DNA of 64,000 bases from positions 32,159,501-32,223,500 of the forward strand of contig NC_089035.1 in NCBI RefSeq assembly GCF_034140825.1, in the 5' to 3' direction. Shown piece by piece: positions 1 to 10,616 of this stretch. The position numbers and the translations under genes were made by a program. How positions within the stretch are numbered: the first letter of the stretch is position 1; each line of letters starts with the position of its first letter. The notes beneath the pieces were generated by a model. It searched no databases and had not been told where the DNA came from. It saw nothing but the letters and a program-made list of their open reading frames with translations. The stretch comes from Oryza sativa Japonica Group (taxonomy: Eukaryota; Streptophyta; Magnoliopsida; Poales; Poaceae).

Positions 1-117
1 CATGGACCTACCAGAACTTTTCAAAAACAGGCTTCATATGGATAAGATTCATCTTAAGTTCTGAACTACGACTACACCATACTGGCAGATCTTACAGAAC
101 ATGGAAGGCGACTTGGA

Positions 118-1349
118 TCACATAAACAAGTTTGGCCTTGAAGCTTTGAAGGTTGTCTTCAGCTTCCTGGTAGGGGGCCTGACCTTCCTGTACACCAGTG
201 GGAACTTGATATCTGACTTGTGGAACTGCTTAGTGTTGTCACGCTTGCAGAGTTTAAAGTGGACAGTAGCAGTCTTGATGATCTGAATGCAAGGGAATCT
301 GACACGGTGGCGGGAAGCCATCTCAGTGTACATCTGCTCAACGGCACCATTGAGGGTGGTATCACGGTACTCCTTGTACATGTTGTGGTAGCCAGTCCTA
401 CTCTGGTAACGCAGCCAGATGCCATAGTTCTTGATAGTTGTTGGGTTCTTCTCAAAAATCTGCAGATAAAACAACAAAAGGAAATATTATCAGGTAAACT
501 ATTGAAAAAGCTGATAATAAACTAAGCGTGAACTAACTCAGCCAATTTAAATCATTGTGTATCCACAATCATAATTTATCATAAAATCTCCAAGGGGTAA
601 ATGTACAGCAGAAGAATCAGAATAAGTCATAATACAAGTATACACAGTTGTACATCAGGAAAAAAAACGACAATAAGTCTAGCAGTAGGCAATCAAATCT
701 AACACCGAGCATGGAAAAAAAGACATCAGTGAAATAGACTAGCATTCGTGTAAAAATTAGCAATAACATTGTATGGCACATGAAATGACTAGTACATTTC
801 GTTTCACCGATTAAGAACACACTATATAGAGTCAAAAGTGCAGAACTAAGTAGTTCGCTCAACATTGATATTAATACGCCATTATACTCTGCAGAAAGGA
901 AAGCACCGAGATGCACGCATGAGACTAAGGTAAGGTGGGAAAGAATAGATCACCTCGTTGATGGCAAGGATCTGCCCGTTGCTCTTCTTCACCTTCTTCA
1001 GCTTGCGGAGGAAGTACCTGCACGCAGACAAAGTAACGTCACTGAACGACATCCAAACACCTAAACCAAGCGCGAAACAATGGCGCATTCGCGAGGGGGA
1101 TCCGAACCCTCACCAGAACTTGGACTTGGCGCGGACCTCGTTGGTAGCCCAGAGCTTCATGCGGTAGATCTTGGGGTGCTCGTCGGTCGGCGTCGGCAGG
1201 CCCCTCCCCACCACCTGGTACTGGTGGAACTGCGCCGCGCAAAAACCAAGAACGAAGCAAACGTCAGATCAGATCTCGCGAGATCAAACCAGCCCTCGAA
1301 GTGGAGGGGAGGAAGCGGGAGAGATGGTGCTAACCCTGAAGGCGCCCAT
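118..1349 (-). CDS. RPL18A: 60S ribosomal protein L18a (eL20), 4 exons
   Basis: Cytosolic large-subunit ribosomal protein. Exons on the minus strand are 1335-1349, 1114-1229, 954-1017 and 118-459; they join in frame to 178 residues plus TGA, the usual plant L18a length. Exon 1 encodes only MGAFR, exon 2 begins [20 protein letters not shown], exon 3 carries [20 protein letters not shown], and exon 4 ends with [12 protein letters not shown]. All three introns are GT-AG. The split Trp codon at the exon 2/3 junction (TG|G) confirms those sites. The first intron right after the start codon and the telo-box/site II promoter upstream are typical of plant ribosomal protein genes. The 3' UTR runs toward the left edge of the window. 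The identification is secure; plants carry several L18a copies, so the exact paralogue is not decided here. Confidence 0.97.
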
Positions 1350-1496
1350 CTTCGCCGGAGTTGCCGAGGTCGCTGGGCGGGGAGGCGGCGTGCTACGGTG
1401 GTCCGAGATGGCGGCGGCGCGGAAGGTTTTGCGGCGTCCAGGACTTTTATAGGGGAGGCGAGTGTGGAGAGGAGGAGCACGGAGAGAGGTGGTGTA

Positions 1497-1558
1497 AAAC
1501 CCTAATCGGCCGGAATGGTTGAATATGGGCTGGACTTTCCATCATGGGCCGAAGCCCA
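1497..1558 (-). promoter_or_regulatory. Telo-box and site II cluster upstream of RPL18A
   Basis: A telo-box (AAACCCTAA, 1497-1505) lies about 150 bp before the RPL18A start codon. Just beyond it are three TGGGCY site II motifs at 1526-1531, 1545-1550 and, on the other strand, 1553-1558. This pairing is the known signature of ribosomal-protein and other growth-linked plant promoters, read by TCP and Puralpha-type factors. The motifs are seen directly; their activity is inferred. Confidence 0.7.
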
Positions 1559-1559
1559 T

Positions 1560-2231
1560 ATGTAATAACCCCAAACGGGCCAAATGCAGTCAAACTGATG
1601 CGACACTGAGCTTCTTGAGGTTTGTAATGTTAAGATTTTGAAAAATAGCTGTTTGGTAACCCCTTCTATGAATATGGAGAAGCTGAGATCTTGTAAGAAT
1701 ATGGAGAAGCTGAGATTTTAGCTTCTGTCTTATAGTTTATTTTTTGGATTCTTCTAGCTTATAATTTATTTCTGGATTTGGATTCTTCTAGTTTATAATT
1801 CATTTTTTGGATTCTACAACCACTTCTTACAATCTGAATAAAAAACTAGACTGTGGTAGGAGTTTCTAATTTTGAGAGAAGTTGCAGCTGCAAAAACTCT
1901 CCCACAGGCCCTTAGTATTAGCTTATGGCGAGAACAAGGGAGCAGCAGTTTAGCATGTGCAATTTGAGGAGCCTTGTTGATAAGCCACAATAAAATGAAG
2001 AAAGCAACGAAAATTAATTTATGAATAAAATTTTTATATCTATGTTATTAGCTGTTTAAAACTTAAAATCATTGCAGTGCACTTCACAGAATCACAGTTA
2101 CAGAGAAGTTTAGGAAGGCCTCGCAATAATGCGTCGCCAGCTGATGCCATATTCACGTAGTTTATCCTACATCTCTACATGGATTTCATCATCTCCTGGC
2201 CTTGGTCAACCAGCAACTCTGCTGAGGAGAC
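1560..2231. other. Intergenic spacer with short imperfect repeats
   Basis: No gene is seen. Between about 1660 and 1820 there are two copies of a GAATATGGAGAAGCTGAGAT block and three imperfect copies of a GGATTCTTCTAG-TTATAATT block, probably remains of a transposable element. The rest is AT-rich unique-looking sequence. Confidence 0.5.
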
Positions 2232-2420
2232 CTAAAATACGGGCAAAAATAACACATAATCGTACTCATACAACGTGATGCCTTTTTTCCTCGACTTGAT
2301 GTTCCAGACGTCTCGATGAGCAAGCGTGTAAATCCCTTCTTCTATCTCCAGTTTCCCGTCATCCTTGGAGAGTTGGAGACTTCGAGGATTGCAAATGAGT
2401 ATCATTGTACTCCATATCAA
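2232..2420 (-). other. Unresolved open frame 3' of the glucosidase II beta-like gene
   Basis: A 62-codon frame starting at TTG, without an ATG at its head, ends in TAG at 2232. It reads like ordinary protein (for example VWNIKSRKKGITLYEYDYV), and a plausible TTTTCAG acceptor lies just upstream near 2455, though a stop separates that acceptor from this frame. It could be a remnant exon, an alternative 3' exon of the gene at 3089-4758, or chance. I do not recognise the sequence and give no function. Confidence 0.2.
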
Positions 2421-2929
2421 TCTTTGGACTTTCTGAGTGACAGCTCACCTATCCTGAAAATAAAACACAAATTCTATGGTGAGTTTATACTGTTTCCGAG
2501 AATACTTCATCACAAACTGAAAATAAATTGGGCTATGTGTTCACAGCAGCTTCACATGGTGATAAAGCTACTGATGGTCCTGAAAGGTTAATTTGTAAAA
2601 CTACACTTTTACCATATACTTATGCGGCAAAGAAATCTGGTCATAGTAGGAATATTACACAAATAACACTATCAATAAATACACACTGATTTTCTTTCTT
2701 TTTGAGAAAGAGAGGTGAACCCTCTCCCATTTATGTTATCAGAAACGGACAGGTTAAACACAGAGGGTCATCTCACTGGGTTAAACGCCAAGGAAATAGA
2801 CATGCCAATAAAATTTCAAAAATCATAAGTTCGTTGGCAAGTAAAGATCTTATGAATTATAGACCAAGTAAATTAGGTTATAGAATATGATGTTTACAAA
2901 ATGAGCTTATCTAGCTAGTGTAATCATAG

Positions 2930-3050
2930 TTTTGCCACTGGCCTAAGTGGTCAGGCCCTTCTGTGGCAGGCATTGGTGTGTCGCTATTGTAATCATATTC
3001 TTCCATTGAATGGCACTTTGGCAGCGCTCCTGCCCTTTACTTCAAAAAAT
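2930..3050 (+). repeat. LINE/SINE-like 3' tail fragment
   Basis: A short stretch ends in GGCAGCGCTCCTGCCCTTTA-CTTC followed by an A-run. This looks like the 3' end of a rice non-LTR element. It lies in the 3' flank of the glucosidase II beta-like gene. The family call rests on resemblance from memory only. Confidence 0.3.
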
Positions 3051-3088
3051 GATATCTACAGAATTCCTACTAGACAAGACAAAATGAT

Positions 3089-4758
3089 TTAATATGCAGG
3101 GGGGGGCGATGTTTTCTTACGTTTCAAAATATAATGTCTCCTCCGTGTTCTGGTACGGCGCCGAGCGAAGCAGACTGCAAATGTACATATAACAAGACCT
3201 ATCTCAATGACTACAGCCATTTTTAATCCTGCAAACAGGACAATTAAAATCACATTTAACAAAATGCACATCCATTGGAATGGCTACATCTAAGTGGCAT
3301 GCTGAACAGAGATAATACCTTTTAGCTTTTGGATGAGATCTTCTATATCTAGAGTACGTTTCCTATCATGATGATCATCCTCTGCAACATCCTTTATGTT
3401 CATACCAACGCCGTCATCCTTCATAACACCCTTTCTGTTTATACCAACATCATCATCCTTTCTAACATCATTTATGTTCCTACAAGTGTTCGGACAACGG
3501 ATGCCACTTTCATACTCATCACTTCCATCACAACAATCTATAAGAGCATAACAAAACACAGTAAAAAAAATTTGCTATTGATGAAAGTAAATGGAAGCGG
3601 ATTTTTTGAAACAGAGAACTTGAACATAGGATAAAAAAAACTGTATTCTCTTGATATTAACATTGTTTTGTGAAAAAAGCAATAGCATACCACATATTTT
3701 ATCATTCACAACAGACGAGAACAACAAACGAGGGGTGTCTCCAGCATTTCTACAGTAAAACCTGCCATCTGGACAAGCCGAAGTACCTGGATGACACAAA
3801 TAATGTGAGGGACAGCATTATATTAGTGAACATCTTTTGCATTGGTGCTATTATCAACTACTATGAAGCAACAGATAAACACATAGATGTGGAAGAATTT
3901 TCTATGTTAGCATTCAGAACGTCACAAATGAATGCTGTGGCGGTGTGGCCGGTCACTGGCTCACCTCAGCTGTACTCCCTCCGTCCCAAAATAAACCAGC
4001 CCGGAGGGAGTGTACACGAACGGCAGGCCACAATACTATCAATAAACTTGATTTAATGTAGCTGGCAGCTAAATATGTTAGTAATCTATGATTTGCATTA
4101 GCACGGAGTTGGCGTAAAACACAGCAAAAGCAATCCTCGAAAGCACTGTAAAAATCGCACATTCCTCATGTCCTCTGAAAGATCAAGATCACATCCTTTT
4201 TTACTAACAAAATCGCACATTTTTCTCCTTGGTGAATTGGGAAAAAAAGGATTGTACTATCGCAAGTAATAAATCCATAACAAGATAAATATTCCCATCA
4301 CACCAATTTTAACATCCAACGCAATATTCCATCAGATCTCGTCACACACGCGAAATCGACCAGATCCCCAAGACCCCGAAGTTCGCATTTCGCAGTTAAG
4401 GTCGGGCCGAATCGGAAACAGAGATCGAGGCGGTGGGAGACCTGGCTCGTCGGTTCCATCGGAGCAGTCGCAGTACCCGTCGTTGAGGCGGCGCTTCGGG
4501 AAGGATCCCGAGCCGTCCCTGCAGGCGATGACCGCCGGCGCGAAGTACGCCTCGTCTGCAGAGGCTATTTGGTCAGGTCGAGTAAGGAAAAGATATGAAG
4601 GAGCGAACGCCTAGGTATGCGGCTCTGCCGTCACCTTGAGGAGAAACGCCGACGAGCGGTGGTGCGGCGCCGGCGGCGCCGGCGAGGAGGTGGAGGAGGA
4701 TGAGAGTGGCGGGAGCGGAGGAGGAGACTTGGCGACGACTTGGTGGTTGGGTCGTCAT
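3089..4758 (-). CDS. Short glucosidase II beta-subunit-like membrane protein, 5 exons
   Basis: Exons 4635-4758, 4442-4555, 3691-3786, 3319-3537 and 3089-3228 splice by GT-AG to 230 residues. Residues 1-32 are a signal peptide. Residues about 40-130 form the Cys-rich N-terminal glucosidase II beta domain, two LDL-receptor-A-like modules with the signatures [20 protein letters not shown] and [20 protein letters not shown]. Residues 132-170 are three 13-residue acidic repeats. A single membrane helix spans about 188-206, followed by a very basic tail (RRRTRTRRR). True glucosidase II beta is over 500 residues, soluble, and has a mannose-6-phosphate-receptor-homology domain plus an ER retention signal. 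All of these are absent, so this is a separate short type I membrane family, also known in Arabidopsis, whose role is unclear. Subcellular site is inferred to be the ER/secretory membrane. The fold call is secure, the function is not. Confidence 0.88.
3362..3478 (-). repeat. Three in-frame 39-bp repeats in the glucosidase II beta-like gene
   Basis: Residues 132-170 divide into three 13-residue units beginning [26 protein letters not shown] and [13 protein letters not shown]. The DNA period is 39 bp. The third unit is most diverged. They form an acidic linker between the Cys-rich domain and the membrane helix. Confidence 0.75.
3975..4010. mobile_element. 36-bp minimal Stowaway-like remnant
   Basis: The two Stowaway ends CTCCCTCCG and CGGAGGGAG face each other with only 18 bp between them, inside intron 2 of the glucosidase II beta-like gene. 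TA lies directly on the left side and three bases away on the right. It looks like a MITE that lost its whole interior. Confidence 0.6.
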
Positions 4759-4839
4759 CTGCCGTTGGATGCGCTCGCAGTCCGCCCGGGTGTGCTGATC
4801 TCAAGGAGTTCGGGTCCATCCCGACCGAACCAAACAGTA

Positions 4840-5085
4840 CTCCCTCCATACTCGTAAAGGAAGTCGTTTTGGACAACGACACGGTCTCCAAAACATAACT
4901 TTGATTTTTTTTTCTATAAAAATATTTATTGAAAAGTGATATATGTATACTTTTATAAAAGTATTTTTCAAGACAAATCTATTCATATAATTTTTATATT
5001 TTCAAACTCAACAACTTGAGGGTTATTCATGATTTATATTCCCAAGATTTGACTTAAACATTGTCCTAAGCGACTTAGTATGGAG
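4840..5085. mobile_element. Stowaway MITE
   Basis: The left end is CTCCCTCCATACTCGTAAAG and the right end is its near complement ending GACTTAGTATGGAG, flanked by TA on both sides (4838-4839, 5086-5087). It is 246 bp, AT-rich and has no coding capacity. It sits just upstream of the glucosidase II beta-like gene start codon, within its likely promoter or 5' UTR. Confidence 0.8.
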
Positions 5086-5370
5086 TAGTACGTCCGTCAA
5101 GTCAACCATACCCACTGAAAAATTAAGGGTGTGTTTGGTTCCTGGTCAAGATTGGATGGGATACGGCGGTCCATATTTTGCTGGATATGGCGGTCTAGTT
5201 TTTTGTTTGGTTGTGTGAATATGGCGATCCAATTTTTTGTTTGGTTGTAGGAACAAAGGTGGATCTGGTGATCCAATTTTTTGTTTGGTTGGAGGAAGTA
5301 CGGTGGATTTGTAGGTGTGGTCACCTCTCACTTGAGATGGTGAATATACCTCATCAAATTAATACATAAT

Positions 5371-5430
5371 ACACATTCCATTATAAATACACACTCCATT
5401 ATAAATACACATTCCATTATAAATACACAT
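5371..5430 (+). repeat. 18-bp tandem repeat, about 3.3 copies
   Basis: The unit ACACATTCCATTATAAAT is repeated with a single variable base (ACATT/ACACT). It lies inside the Harbinger-like element. Confidence 0.9.
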
Positions 5431-5568
5431 AGAAAAAAGAAAAAAGAAAAAAAAAGCAGCGCCAGATCTGGGCTCGCCGACGCCGCTGGCAGCCTCCTCC
5501 CACCGGCTTCCTCCCGCCGCCGGCCGCCTCCTCCCACCGCGCAGCTCGCCTCCTCCTGCCGCCGCCCC

Positions 5569-5680
5569 GAGCTCGTCGCCACTCTCGCCGGCCACCGCGC
5601 TCGTCGCCTCTCTCGCCGGCCGCCGAGCTCGTCGCCCCTCTCGCCGGCTGCCGCGCTCGTCGCCTCGCTCGCGTCGTGGT
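5569..5680 (+). repeat. 28-bp GC-rich tandem repeat, four copies
   Basis: Units start at 5569, 5597, 5625 and 5653 with the core G-GCTCGTCGCC-CTCTCGCCGG. The 28-bp period is not a multiple of three, so it is not a coding repeat despite long open frames across it. Confidence 0.88.
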
Positions 5681-5899
5681 GGTGAGGAGTGACGCGAGTC
5701 ACGCAACTCGCTTGCTCGGCTCACCCGAGCCTCGAGCGGTTGCATCCGGCCAAATCAGCCGGATCCCTCTATCCAGCATCTGGAGGGAATATTCCCCTCT
5801 GGGCCGCCCTATCCCACTCTCGCCCAGCATCCAAACACCCTCCAAAAAGTGGCAGCCATGTCTTATCCGGATATATCCCACCAACCAAACACACCCTAA

Positions 5900-7368
5900 G
5901 GGATTATCACAAGTGAGCTTTAACATATAGAGATGTTAAATACATGAGATAGATACATCCTAATACGAATCTATAAATCCTTTAAATTTTGTGATAAAGA
6001 AAGTACACAAAAGACGGAACTCGCAATGAAATGGATGACTACTCCCGCACGAGCATAACTTGTCGGCCGATAGAATCGAATACAAGTCTTCCCTCCCTCA
6101 CATCCCCCTCTTGCCTCTCCATCCGATCTTAGAAAAATAAAGCATGTGTCACGGAGATGACAACTTATACTTAAGCATACACTGCTACCTCGATGAATCG
6201 CTCTTTCCAAAACACCATTGTGCTATACCCTTGCCGAAGATCGTCAACGGTCGCGCAATCTACGTGTTTTTTTTCTTTTTCCTTTTCCCCTTCCCTTTTG
6301 TTCTTTTGATCAGGAATCGAACTATCGATGCTCCCAATGTTAATGGTCTAACAGGCCGACAGGGAAGAGCCTATTACCGATTGCGCGCTCCACTGGGTTT
6401 GATAGTGCGACACATATATATAACCTTAAATTTAATCTAACGAGTTGCCACGTTCTTGAGAATGCAACGATGCACAAATAACCTTGTTAGATGCATTTAT
6501 GATGGGTGATTATTAGAGAGAGCCACATCGATCCGGTAATGACAGTCAAATATATCTCCTTCACTCTTAAAAATAAAACACGGGCTATAACATATTCTAC
6601 TACTATAAATTTGAATAATGGGTTGCACTCTATATTACGACGTTGCTTTTATGAAACGGATGGATCAATAATGCTCCTTTGACCCTTGAGGCCTTGACCG
6701 ATATCGTCGAGGGAGCGGGTAGCTCAAGTCTGCCCGCTGTGTCTAGAAGTAGTAGCCATTAGAAAACGCTCTTGGCCCTTCGCGAACAACACGAGCTGAC
6801 GACGACCGCTGTCTCCGTACGTGGCTTTGGAAGGTTCCACTGGCCTGGCCCAATCGATCGCTGCCCCTATCCTCTCGTCGTCGCTTCGGCCACTCTCACT
6901 CTCGTTTACGTTTGCGCGCGTACGTAATGCCGCACCGGCACGACGTCGATGGCCTCGATCGGTCACAGAAGATCCAGAATAATTAGCCGATCTGAAAAGG
7001 AAGACGTGCCAAATCACGCCACGGCTCTGCAGTGAATTTTCCCAAGTTCTTTCTCTGGTCTTCTCTTTTGGAGTATATGGCCAAGAATTAGTTGTATTGC
7101 TTTTCTGCCCAAGAATTCAGACGTGTGTGTACCATATGGCGCTAAAAAGCGTCCACGCAGTCTCCACATCCTGTCAATGCCCCCACGAGAAAGCTATTAA
7201 GCGCTACTGAAAAAATAAAGAATGAATCAATGAAATGAAAGAAAAAATAATGGAGGAAAAGAAAGTTAAAAGCTGGAGTAGTAGCGAGACAGCATGAGCC
7301 GACTCGAAATCAACTGCTATTAACCCCTCCCATCCCTTGGACCCTTATAAAGGGATCCTCTAACTTAA
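5900..7368. other. Intergenic spacer
   Basis: No supported gene is present. The 6725-7015 segment is relatively GC-rich and has an open frame on the minus strand, but no family signature. A minus-strand stretch near 6310-6345 has a weak tRNA T-arm look but does not fold as a tRNA. Confidence 0.5.
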
Positions 7369-7631
7369 GAACACCCATAATGGTTATTTATAGTCTCTCT
7401 ACAAAATATTCATATCAGCATATTTTCTTACTTGAAAGAAATTAAATGAATAGAGAGAGCAAAGCTATATACTAACCTGGAGATAGTCTATATAGAAAAA
7501 CGAGGCAATAGATTAGAGAGCTATAGATACCCATGTAGACATACTATTGAGATGGTTTACTATTAATCTAGTTTATTGTTGAGATGTACATGTTTTATAG
7601 AGAGCACCTTAATTTACCATTGCAGGTGCTC
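7369..7631. mobile_element. Tourist-like MITE
   Basis: Imperfect inverted ends GAACACCCATAATGG and CCATTGCAGGTGCTC are flanked by TAA on both sides (7366-7368, 7632-7634). It is 263 bp and non-coding, lying about 0.9 kb upstream of the ERF gene. Confidence 0.75.
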
Positions 7632-7721
7632 TAACTACTATGTAATTGAACCACTGACATGTGGAACATAACAAAGTGGGACTTATATATCAGTGACTCA
7701 ATTGCATGCGAAGTTAAGTTA

Positions 7722-7932
7722 GGCTGTGTTCGATACCCTTGAGTTCCTCGTGTACGCTTTTCAAATTGCTAAACGTTTTTTCAAAAAGTTTTTATACGAA
7801 AGTTGCTTAAAAAATCATATTGATCTTTTTTTTAAAAAAAAATACATAATACTTAATTAATCACGCGCTAATGCACCGTTCCATTTTCGTGTGCAGTATA
7901 TGTGTTCCCAACCCTGAGAGCCAAACACAGCC
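7722..7932. mobile_element. MITE with GGCTGTGTTCG ends, TTA duplication
   Basis: The inverted ends GGCTGTGTTCG and the complement of GGCTGTGTTTGG are flanked by TTA on both sides (7719-7721, 7933-7935). The inside shares AAAAAATCAT, ACTTAATTAATCACG and similar blocks with the element at 38784-39024, so the two are copies of one family. Confidence 0.8.
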
Positions 7933-8519
7933 TTAGAGGAGGATCTTCTTCTATTGGTCACTAGAGTAGGTAACCATACATGCATATCCGTGCATTAATA
8001 AACAGAGCGCTATATTACATCTTTGCCTACGTGAGATGCAAGGAATCCAACTGGGATATTACAATTTAGCTACACATGAAAAGCCTAGCTTTGCTCGCCG
8101 TGTGCCTCTCCGTACAGAATATCTGCTACTGCTCGCTAGCTGGCTGCTCCAACGGTGGATGGATGGGCCTACCCCGATTGGCCGATTTCATCAGCAAAAC
8201 TACGTAGAAAAATGGGAGTAATTGGCCAAAGGCCAAAGCATGCATGAACCGAACCACATGATTTGCACCCGAGGAGGTTGCGAAATCACATTTTGCATGA
8301 CACATGATGGCCCCACTTTAGTTAAAAATAATTAATCCTTCCATTTCCAGAGTTCCAGACTTCCAGTGCTAGCTCTTCCTCGGGTTCAAATAGCGCGACA
8401 ACATCACGCATCGCCTCCTACCTGACACACCACACTGCAAACCACTCTCTCGGTCTCTCCATCCATCCACCTCTCTCGATCGTCTCATGAGCTAGCGCGC
8501 CCCGCGCGTACAGCCCCGC

Positions 8520-9158
8520 ATGTCTCTCTCCTTGGGGTTTAGCGCCGGCGCCGGCGTCGGTGCCGATCGCCTCGCCGCCGCGCCCGCGCTCCAGGCCGCC
8601 GGTGCTCTGCCGCCACGCGTGGACGTGTCTCTGTCGCTGGCGCGCGCGGCCAACGGGCAGCCGTCGTCGTACCTCCCGCTCAACGAGAACGACTCGCTGG
8701 ACATGGTCCTCTTCGACGTCCTCCGCGAGGCCTCCGCGGTGGCGGCGCTGTCGTCGTCGTCGTCGTCGTCGCCGGAGCTGGGCGCGCGGACGACGGCGCC
8801 GGTGGTCGCCGGCCACCCCGCCGGGCGCAAGGGTGGCGGCGGCGGAGGCGGAGGCAGGGGAGCGGCGGCGAGGGGCGGCGCCGCTGGCGGGCGGCACTAC
8901 CGCGGTGTGAGGCGGCGGCCGTGGGGGAAGTACGCCGCGGAGATCCGTGACCCGACGCGGCACGGCGCGCGGCTGTGGCTCGGCACCTTCGGCACGGCCG
9001 AGGAGGCCGCCGCGGCGTACGACCGCGCCGCGTTCCGCATGCGGGGCGCCAAGGCGCTGCTCAACTTCCCGCCGGCTGTCGCCGGTGACGGCGCCCGTCG
9101 CGGCGCCGCCGCGGCCGCGAAGCAGGTCGGCATGAGCGACGGTGAGTGCGTGATATGA
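8520..9158 (+). CDS. ERF922: AP2/ERF transcription factor, group IX-like, intronless
   Basis: A 212-residue nuclear transcription factor with one AP2/ERF domain at about 126-184 ([20 protein letters not shown] ... [12 protein letters not shown]). Ala139 and Asp144 match the Ala14/Asp19 pair that marks the ERF class, which binds GCC-box DNA. Upstream are a conserved block around [10 protein letters not shown] (64-73), then Ser- and Gly-rich linkers. Extreme GC content and no introns are usual for rice ERF genes. The ATG at 8520 is the first after a CT-rich leader. The symbol rests on my memory that rice ERF922, a negative regulator of blast resistance, lies next to VOZ1 and ARF3 on chromosome 1; family and class are certain, the symbol less so. 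Confidence 0.93.
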   Translation: MSLSLGFSAGAGVGADRLAAAPALQAAGALPPRVDVSLSLARAANGQPSSYLPLNENDSLDMVLFDVLREASAVAALSSSSSSSPELGARTTAPVVAGHPAGRKGGGGGGGGRGAAARGGAAGGRHYRGVRRRPWGKYAAEIRDPTRHGARLWLGTFGTAEEAAAAYDRAAFRMRGAKALLNFPPAVAGDGARRGAAAAAKQVGMSDGECVI

Positions 9159-10616
9159 AATGAAGATCAGTTTGACATGTACAGCGCGTAGGATGAGGAT
9201 CAAAACCCAGGGTTAATTTGCAGTAGGCACTTGGCCTGAGTGTTAGTGTGGTAATGTTCTGCCTTATTGATGGTACAGTGGTACCAAGAGCATGTCATGT
9301 AGTTTGTTACTCTGTGCTTAGTGCTCACATTTTTTATGATATCTTTCGTGGTGTGATACCAATTCCGTGAGCAAAGTTTCACTTGAAGGCATCAATCGTG
9401 CTTTCCAAGCACGAAGAAAATATTGTAACATGGCGATATGTCCAAGATATCATCAAAGTGCAGCGTTCTAGATTGATGACAGTTTAGCCTGTGTAAAGCC
9501 AAGTTCATAAAAAAGGAATACTTTTAAGACCATTTTCATAAACAACCTTTAAAAACCTACATTAAAAAAATGACCTATGTATGAACTCTTGAAAAGAACA
9601 GAATCCGAGTGACCGGGTCCAATGCTAATAATCACTTATCACTGTGAAATACTGAAATATTACTGTTTCTTACCGAGATGCCAGGGAAACGAATCCATGC
9701 ACCGCGACCACACTGGCAATGCCTTGAGATGTTACATCATTAGATTGTTTTACAAATTACAATTACAAGGCCTCCATTGACCAGTCACCATTCTAGATCA
9801 ACTTACTCCTGAAGTTCACGGATAGCTAGTGGCACCAGATGATTACACAATTTAAGTACACGATGGCTCAAGACTTTTCCCCATGCCATGCTGCAGTTGG
9901 CAGGTAAAATCGTTATAAGAAAAGCGTTAGATATTCCCAAGTGGAACACTGGCAATGCCGGCAACTTGTAATTAAAACCGAAGCAACAATTTTCGAAATA
10001 TTTTCCATGGAAGATTCGCCGTCTCGTGCATGGGCCACCACCTAGATGAGCTCAGCCGTGACGTGATCGCCGGCTACGTGGGAATCTATGCTTTCTCACT
10101 GACCGAGGATCCTCTATGGCTAGAGCAGCCATCAAGCAAGCCCAGACCTGATGACGTTACTGTGCATCCGTTCATACTTCATCTCGTAATTTCGATGACC
10201 ATGAAAGTATCAAAACCATCCGAAAAATCTCTTGTAATTGTTCTCACATATCAACTGCCAACTGTTCACTCCAGGAAATTCTAACCATGGAAGAATCTTG
10301 CGCCAAACGCATCATCGCAGAATGATGACCAGGACCCGCACTAAACCCACCAGAACACATGCGTTCCCATCCTCCATAATGATAATACGATGCTGACCTG
10401 ACTTCATGCGGCACTTCAGAATCAGAAACCAAGAACTGAAAAGCCTTTTTTACCTAAAAACTCGTTTTGCCTCTCCAATTGTGGGCCTAGGGCAGCCAAT
10501 AGGATCTGCAGAAAGTACACTCTTCATCACGAACAGCAGACGGAGAAGATGAGATTGCACGCAATAGCGACCATCACGGCTGATAAAAATATTTGTCTGC
10601 TACTGAGGACATCCAC
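9159..10616. other. Convergent 3' intergenic region, ERF and LpxB
   Basis: The ERF and LpxB genes face each other here, so both 3' UTRs lie inside. Open frames on both strands around 10030-10430 overlap each other, have no recognisable domain and probably reflect UTR sequence. Confidence 0.5.

Larger units (their letters stand above)
5127..5896. mobile_element. PIF/Harbinger-like non-autonomous element carrying three minisatellites
   Basis: It has a perfect 14-bp terminal inverted repeat GGGTGTGTTTGGTT and an exact TAA target duplication (5124-5126, 5897-5899). The 770-bp interior contains, in order, three copies of a block ending TTTTTTGTTTGGTTG (about 5190-5290), an 18-bp AT-rich tandem repeat, and a GC-rich segment with a 28-bp tandem repeat. 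No transposase is encoded. The unusual length and mosaic interior set it apart from ordinary Tourist MITEs. Confidence 0.82.

Noticed and set aside
6310-6400. Possible tRNA on the minus strand (AGTTCGATTCC like a T-arm)
   Set aside because: The stem next to the loop does not pair and no D-arm, anticodon arm or acceptor stem can be drawn around it.
8418-9203. 261-codon open frame on the minus strand over the ERF gene
   Set aside because: It is a GC-rich shadow of the ERF coding sequence, has no domain, and the plus-strand AP2 domain is unmistakable.
10030-10432. Overlapping plus and minus frames between ERF and LpxB
   Set aside because: Both are short, mutually overlapping, without domains, and fall where LpxB 3' UTR is expected.
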